Below, piece after piece: positions 58,111 through 64,000 of a stretch of DNA of 64,000 bases. The stretch spans positions 89,275,313 to 89,339,312 of the forward strand of contig NC_135722.1 in NCBI RefSeq assembly GCF_964656455.1, written 5' to 3'. The position numbers and the translations under genes were made by a program. This stretch comes from Halichoerus grypus. Taxonomy: Eukaryota; Chordata; Mammalia; Carnivora; Phocidae. The notes beneath the pieces are model-generated. The model was given only the letters and a program-made list of their open reading frames with translations, ran no database searches and was not told the origin of the DNA. Each line of letters starts with the position of its first letter. Position 1 is the first letter of the stretch.

Positions 58111-58164
58111 TTTTGTCCTTCTTCTTCTTCTTCCCCGCCTCCCCCCCCCGCCCCCCCCCCCCCG
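58101..58164 (+). repeat. T14 + CTT + poly(C) pyrimidine tract
   Basis: T14, then (CTT)n, then two C-runs (9 and 13) separated by single G. The opposite strand has four or more long G-runs within 40 bases, meeting the G-quadruplex pattern. The sense strand could form an i-motif. Sequencing errors in length are likely here. Confidence 0.9.
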
Positions 58165-58955
58165 GCTTTAACAACCGCTTTTATGGACAATTTAACACCG
58201 TGGGTTGCCAGCTGTGTTAATGCCGGAACCCCTTCCCTCATGGTGTCTGCCTTGTGAAATGGCCATCAGATACTGAGTCCATGCCTCCCTTTCGCCCAAG
58301 AAAACCATGCCTTTCTTAACATCCAGGGCCAGGGATCCATGTCAAGGACAAGGATTCTCATTCCAGACGCTGCTCACACACAGGCCATTGAACACACTAC
58401 TGCCTGGGCCCCTTTCAGAAGTGCTAAGTCTCTGGGGTGGTGCAACTAAGTGTACCAAGTCTGTGCTCCCAACACAGTTCATTGGGCAGGGAGGTGGAGC
58501 AAGGGAGGTGATGCCCAGAGTCTAGACTGTTTCTTGGTGGTGGAGGGAGGAAGCAGATGAAGAGGGAGAGGGTAGCTTTGGTCTCCACAGCTGTCTGCAG
58601 CCTCGACATTGAAGGAGCTATTTTAGCATATTTATCTAATCTGTTCCCCCGCTAAGGGAAGGCCATGTATTGGATAAGGTCTGGCCGTTCAGCTGAGCCT
58701 CATGTAACTAGATCAAGCGAGATCCAAGGCATGCCTCTTCCTGTTAAAGATTCAGGAACTGAATTTTATGGGTTTGCTCAGTGATGATTAGTTTCTAGGG
58801 GCATCTAATATACTGACCCAATTCCTATCAGATATACTGATAAGCCAGTCTCTGCCAATACATGAATTCACAGTGAAAAATATTAGAATATTCATGTCCC
58901 ATTGTCAGTGTTTTCTCTCTTCTCAACCCTTAAGCAAAATAGAAAAACAACAACA
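58165..58955. other. Unassigned sequence
   Basis: About 0.8 kb, apparently single-copy. No gene or repeat that I can name. Confidence 0.25.
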
Positions 58956-59380
58956 AATAGAAAGAGACTTGAAATGTATTTCAAAGTCATTAAAATACTC
59001 AGAAAATTTGAACCTGCAATTCCACTAAAAGATACTTGAACTAAGGAAATCATTAGGATTATACACAAAGATTTAGTTATAGGAAGTGTTGCTAGTACAA
59101 ATCTAATATTTTGAAAAAAATCCAAACATCCACAAATAGGAGATTGACTTTAAAAATTGATTTAGCCATGCATATTAAATTTTAGATTACTATTCATCCT
59201 TAAGAATATAGTATGACACTCTGAGTTCAACAGTAGGCAATACACTTCATTTTCTTGTTATAAATCAGACTAAACAACCTGAACAACCCTCCTGCATAAA
59301 AAAATCTTTGGATGAATTATATATATTAAATATCTCTTGAAGGCCTATAAAAAATGAACAACCAAATAAAATGAGCATTT
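58956..59380 (+). mobile_element. Old L1 3' fragment (L1ME/HAL1-like)
   Basis: 'cctgcaattccactaaaaga', 'gaaatcattaggattataca', 'caaagatttagttatagga', 'aacatccacaaataggagat' and 'tgactttaaaaattgattt' follow the 3' ORF2 order of very old L1/HAL1 copies. Heavily decayed. Confidence 0.5.
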
Positions 59381-59442
59381 ATATTGCTTCGATGGTAGTT
59401 TTAAACTATGATTTCCCACTAAAAGAAAGCAGAACTTCTTAA

Positions 59443-59550
59443 GAAAATAGACGGTCTAAGTCTGGGACAGAAGAAGTACAAGATGAGCCTGAAACATCTG
59501 GGATCCTGTCAGAAGAGCTTTGGAGGGAACTTGAAGAAACTGTCAAATAG
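59443..59550 (+). other. Short open frame interrupted by the L1 target site
   Basis: Begins after a stop at 59440 and reads 35 codons to TAG at 59548, with acidic, charged composition (includes SGTEEVQDEPE and LSEELWRELEE). The stop is created at the L1 insertion point. Excising the L1 at its TSD would continue the frame past 63693. No start codon, domain or splice site is seen, so it may be chance or a decayed retrocopy. Confidence 0.2.
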
Positions 59551-59915
59551 GGTGATGGAATGGATAAAAAGGAAGACCCATCTATATGCTGCCTATAAGA
59601 GACCCATTTCAGGTCAAAAGACACATGCAGATTGAAAGTGAGGGGATGGAAAAGCACCTATCATGCAAACGGAAGTAAAAAAGAAAGCCAGAGTAGCAAT
59701 ATTTATATTGGACAAAGTAATACAATAATATGAAGTATTATATTGTTTACAGAGTATTGTATTACAAAGTAATACAATAATAGTAGAGAACTTTAGTACC
59801 TCACTTACCTCAATGGATAGGTAATCCAAACAGAAAGTCAACCAGGAAACAGTGGCTTTGAAAGGCACACTCGACCAGCTGAATCTAACAGATGTATTCA
59901 GAACATTCCACTCTT

Positions 59916-60051
59916 AAAATAGCAGAATACTGAGGAAACTGGGTGGCTCAGTCAGTTAATTGTCCAACTCTTGATCTCAGTTCAGGTCTTGATCTCAGGG
60001 TCATGAGTTCAAACCCACATTGAGCTTACTTTAAAAAAAATAGCAGAATAC
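59916..60051 (+). mobile_element. Short tRNA-derived SINE inside L1
   Basis: The 106-bp body (59931-60036) reads 'gaaactgggtggctcagtca', 'caactcttgatctcagttca', 'gggtcatgagttcaaaccc', then goes almost directly into the A-tail. It lacks the CT-rich region of the other copies, so it is a distinct short subfamily. Exact 15-base TSD aaaatagcagaatac at 59916-59930 and 60037-60051. Confidence 0.95.
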
Positions 60052-60510
60052 CCATTCTTTTCAAATGCACATGGACCATTCTCCAGAATAGATCACATAT
60101 TAGACCACAAAACAAGTCACAACAAATTCAGAAAGGTTGAAGTCATACCATGCATCTTTCCAACCACAATGCTATGAAAATAGAAATCAATCCCAAGAAA
60201 ATATCAGGAAAGAACACAAATACACAAAGATTAAATAACATACTACTAACCACTGAGAAATCAAAGAGGAGTTAAGAAAATATATGGAAACAAATGAAAA
60301 TGAAAACACAATGGTTCAAAATCTTTGGGATGCAGCAAGAGCTGTCCTAAGAAGGAAGTTTGTAGCAATACAAGCCTACCTCAAGAAGCAAAAAAAATCT
60401 CAAATAAACCTAACCTTACAGCTAAAGGAACTAGAAAAAGAAGTACAAACAAATCCCAAAACCTGCAGAAGGAATAAAGATTAGAGCAGAAATAATTGAA
60501 ATAAAAACTA

Positions 60511-60534
60511 AAAAAAAAAAAAAAAAAAAAAAAA
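60511..60534 (+). repeat. Poly(A) run within L1
   Basis: About 23 uninterrupted A residues in the L1 ORF2 region, breaking the frame. Probably a replication-slippage expansion. Confidence 0.9.
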
Positions 60535-61236
60535 TAGAACAGACCACTGAAACCAGGAACTGGTTTTTTAAAAAATCAATGAAACTGATAAACCTTGAGT
60601 CAGACTCATAAAAAGAGAGAGAGAGAGAGGACTCAAACAAAATAAAAAATGGAACAGGAGAAATGACAACCAACACCACAGAAATACAAAGGATTATAAC
60701 AGAATATTATGAAAAATTATATGCCAACAAATAGGACATCCTAGAAGAAATGGTTACATTCCTAGAAACATAAAATCTTCCAAAACTGAATCAGGAAGAA
60801 ATAGAAAATTTGAACAGACTAATTACCAGCAATGAAATTGAATCAGTAATCAAAAAACTCCCAACAAACAGAAGTCCAGGATCAGATGGCTTTACAGGAG
60901 AATTCTACCAAACATTTAAAGAAGAGTTAATACCTATTCTTCTCAAACTGTTGGAAAACACATAGAAGAGGAAGGAAAACTTCCAAATTCATTAACCTGA
61001 TACTAAAACCCGATAAAGATACCACTAAAAAAATAGAACTACGGTCCCATATATTTGGTGAACATAGATGCAAAAATCCTGAACAAAATACTAGCAAATC
61101 AAATCCAACAATACATTTAGAAGAATCATTCATCACAATAAAGTGGGATTTGTTCTTGGGTTGCAAGGGTAGTTCTATATTCTCAAAGCAATCAACATGA
61201 TACATCATCATTAATAAGAGAAAGGATAAAAATCAT

Positions 61237-61977
61237 ATGATCTTTTTAATAGGTGCAGAAAAAGCAATTGACAATGTACAACATCCATTCATGATAAAAA
61301 CCCTTGACAAAGTTTGTTTAGAGGGAACATATCTCAACATAATAAAGGCCATTTATGAAAAACCCACAGGGAACATCATACTCAATGGTAAACTACTGAG
61401 AGATTTTCCCCTAAGGTCAGGAAAAAAACAAGGATGTCCAGTCTCACCACTTCTATTCGATATGGTACTAGAAGTCCTAACTACAGCAATCAGACAACAG
61501 AAAGAAAAAAAGGGGGGGAGGTCCAAATTGGTAAGGAAAAAATAAAACTCTAATTATTTGCAGATGATATGATACTATATATAGAAAACCCTAAAGACTC
61601 CACCAAAAAGCTACTAGAACTGATACATGAATTTAGTAAGTGCAGGATACAAAATCAATATAAATAAATCCATTGCATTTTTATACATTAATAATGAAGC
61701 AGCAGAAAGAGAAAATAAGAAAATACTCCTATTGGCAATGGCATCAAAAATAACAAGATACTTAGGAATAAACTTAGCCAAGGAGGTGAAAGACCTGTAC
61801 TCTGAAAACTATAAAACATTGATGGAAGAAATTAAAGACAACACAAAGGAATGGAAAGATAGTCCATGTTCACAAATTAGAAGAACAAATATTGTTAAAA
61901 TGTCTATGCTACCCAAAACAACCTACAGATTTAATGCAATTCCTATCAAAATATCAATAACATTTTCACAGAACTAA
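61237..61977 (+). pseudogene. L1 ORF2 reverse-transcriptase remnant
   Basis: The frame from 61237 starts [13 protein letters not shown], where intact L1 has IDAEKAFD. The motif-A aspartate is glycine, so the catalytic site is lost. [20 protein letters not shown] (motif B) follows at 61429. A frameshift precedes the FADD motif (61557-61568, third phase), and another restores the first phase at 61627 (NLVSAGYKININKSIAFLY). Two frameshifts plus the missing aspartate make it a dead RT. Confidence 0.9.
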
Positions 61978-62186
61978 AACAAATAATCCTAAAATTTGTA
62001 TGGAATCACAAAAGACCCCAAATAGCCAAAGCAATCTTGAAAAAGAAAAACAAAACTGGAGGTATCATAATTCCAGATTTCAAGATATACTACCAAACTA
62101 TAGTAATCAAAACAGTATGACACCAGCACAAAAATAGATGCATATATCAATAGAACAGAATAGAGAGTGCATAAATAAACCCATAA

Positions 62187-62621
62187 TTGTATGGTCAGTT
62201 AATCTTGATAAAGGAAGCAAGAATGTGCAATGGGAAAAAGTCTCTTCAACAAACGGTGCTGGGAAAACTGGACAGCTACATGCAAAAAATGAAACTGGAT
62301 CACTTTCTTACACCATACACAAAAATAAACACAAAATGGATTAAGGACCTAAATGTGAGACCTGAAACTATAAAAATCCTAGAAGAGAGCACAGGCAGTA
62401 ATTTCTTTGACATTGGCCATAGCAATGTTTTTCTAGCTATATCTCCTGAGGCAAGGAAAACCAAAGCAAAAATAAGTTATTGGGACTACATCAAAATAAA
62501 AAGCTTCTGCACAGCAAAGCAAACAATCAACAAAAGACAATCTACTAAATGGGAGAAGATATTTGCAAATGACCTATCTGATAAATGGTTAGTATCCAAA
62601 ATATATAAAGAACTTATATAA
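62187..62621 (+). pseudogene. L1 ORF2 C-terminal remnant
   Basis: A 144-codon open stretch of the same L1 covering the post-RT region: [70 protein letters not shown]. The first ATG is not an authentic start. The frame is closed by TAA and flanked by other frameshifts. Confidence 0.85.
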
Positions 62622-63106
62622 CTCAACAGCCCAAACCAAATAATCCAATTAAAAAATTGGCAGAAGACATGAACAGATATTTTTCCAAAGAAGACATCCA
62701 GATGGAAAGCAGACATGTGAAAAGATATTCAACTTCACTAATCATCAGGGAAATGCAAACCAAAACCACAATGAGCTATCCCCTGACACCTGTCAGAATG
62801 GCTAAAATAAAAAACATAAGAAACAAGTGTCAACAAGGATGTGAAGAAAAAGGAACCCTCTTGCACTGTTGGTGGGAATGAAATTTGGTGCAGTCAGTTT
62901 GGAAAAGAATATGAAGGTTCCTCAAAAAATTAAAATTAGAACTACTATACAATCCAGTAATTCCTCTCCTGGGTATTTACACAAAGAATATAAAAACACC
63001 AATTCACAAAGATATATGCACCCCTATGTTTATTGCAGCATTATTTACAATAGCCAAACTATGGAAACAACCCAAGTATTCATGGATAGATGAACAGATA
63101 AAGATG

Positions 63107-63231
63107 TGAGATAGATATAGATATATATATATAGATATATATATATACACACACACATATATATATGTATCTCATATATATATCTCATATATATGTATAT
63201 ATGTGTATATATGTATATATACATGATAGAT

Positions 63232-63291
<60 letters not shown>

Positions 63292-63294
63292 GAT
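63107..63294 (+). repeat. Compound TA/CA/GATA microsatellite in L1
   Basis: (AT)n, (AC)n, imperfect 'atatatctcat' units, then about 15 GATA units. It sits exactly where intact L1 has a short 'gtggtatatatat' run before 'aatggaatattattcagcc', so the array expanded from an L1-internal seed. Confidence 0.95.
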
Positions 63295-63693
63295 CATGGG
63301 ATATTATTCAACCATAAAAAAGAACGAAACTTTGCCATTTGCAACAACATGGATGGATCTAGGGGGTATAATGTTAAGTGAAATAAGTCAGAGAAAGACA
63401 AAGACCATATGATTTCATTCATATGTAGAATTTAAGAAACAAAACAAACAAACAAAGAACAAGAGATGCAAACCAAAAACAGACTCTTAACTACAGAGAA
63501 CAAACTGATGGTTTCCAGAGGGTGAGGGGAATGGGTGAAATAGGTGAAGGATGGTAAGAGGACACTTATCAAGATGAACACTGAGCAGTGTATAGAATTA
63601 TTCAATCACTGTATCATACACTTGAAAATAATATAACACTGTATGTTAATAATACTTGAATTAAAATTTTTAAAAAGAGAAAGAAACTGTCAA

Positions 63694-64000
63694 TGGCCAA
63701 GGGTTGAGTAATTTTAACTTCATTAAGGATAATAATGTCAATGAATTTAAATTTATCAAATATATTTAAATGTATGAGTTCCTAATTATATACACACTAA
63801 CTACATATATACTACCTATTTTGTATATATAAAATATAATAAATATAAAATAATATACAAAAATATGTATGTGCATACACACACAAATTAATCACCTTCA
63901 GGTGAATAAGAAATTGACTCACTATAAAAACAAACAGTATATAAACAAATCAAGCATTATTCTGCCTTTCCCATGTGAACTGTATCACTGGATAACCAGC
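63694..64000. other. AT-rich end of window
   Basis: Post-L1 flank. 'aaatataataaatataaaat' (63829-63860) and a short CA run are low complexity. No gene is seen. Confidence 0.4.

Larger units (their letters stand above)
59534..63693 (+). mobile_element. 4.1-kb L1, 5'-truncated in ORF2, exact TSD
   Basis: Exact 13-base TSD aagaaactgtcaa at 59534-59546 and 63681-63693. The insert 59547-63680 starts within the endonuclease region ('catctatatgctgcctataa'). It then has an apparent internal deletion near 59705-59780 (with an 18-base duplicated segment caaagtaatacaataata), the RT region (61237-61620), the C-terminal region, a microsatellite grown from the ORF2 end (63107-63294), and the 3' UTR ending 'tacttgaattaaaattttt'. 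A short SINE is nested at 59931. Frameshifts and stops make it inactive. Confidence 0.95.

Overview
This window is mammalian nuclear DNA, almost certainly from a caniform carnivore. The key evidence is at least 18 copies of the tRNA-Lys-derived CAN/SINEC family. Each has the head gggcgcctgggtggctcag, an internal CT-rich tract, and a tail of aaataaataaaatctt followed by poly(A). The head is the 'ggctcag..ggttaagcg' type and not the dog-lineage 'gcagcggtttagcgcc' type. The L1 3' ends are also carnivore-type ('gagactatggactctga...gagcactgggtgttata'). Together these suggest a bear, seal or mustelid-like arctoid, but that is an inference from memory of repeat consensuses.

I see no protein-coding exon, tRNA, rRNA or snRNA gene that I can defend. 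All open frames are short (174 codons at most) and most lie in or antisense to repeats, so the window reads as intergenic or deep-intronic DNA. Layout: 1-14.7 kb holds old MIR, L2 and hAT fragments with scattered SINEs. 14.7-20.6 kb is a block of old L1, invaded by a young L1 3' end. 21-34 kb is SINE-poor old sequence. 34.4-36.5 kb is an L2 carrying one SINE and one 5'-inverted L1. 38.2-40.7 kb is an old antisense L1. 41-46 kb has MaLR-type LTRs and a candidate conserved non-coding block. 46.4-56.3 kb is SINE-rich and includes a SINE-in-SINE inverted pair and a tandem pair. 57.4-58.2 kb is GC-richer and looks regulatory. 59.5-63.7 kb is a 4.1-kb L1 with an exact target duplication, a nested SINE and an expanded GATA/TA microsatellite.

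I found no undescribed gene system. The points most worth a second look are: (a) a 220-bp local duplication of an L2 piece (32.76 and 34.88 kb); (b) an L1 with twin-priming inversion and a possible short 3' transduction; (c) the tail-to-tail nested SINE pair; (d) several blocks rich in homeodomain and E-box motifs that could be conserved enhancers, above all 57.6-58.1 kb with an adjoining G-quadruplex-prone tract; (e) a 27-bp candidate micro-exon at 14.6 kb. Repeat family names are from recognition by eye. Boundaries are firm to a few bases where a target-site duplication (TSD) is quoted and approximate otherwise.
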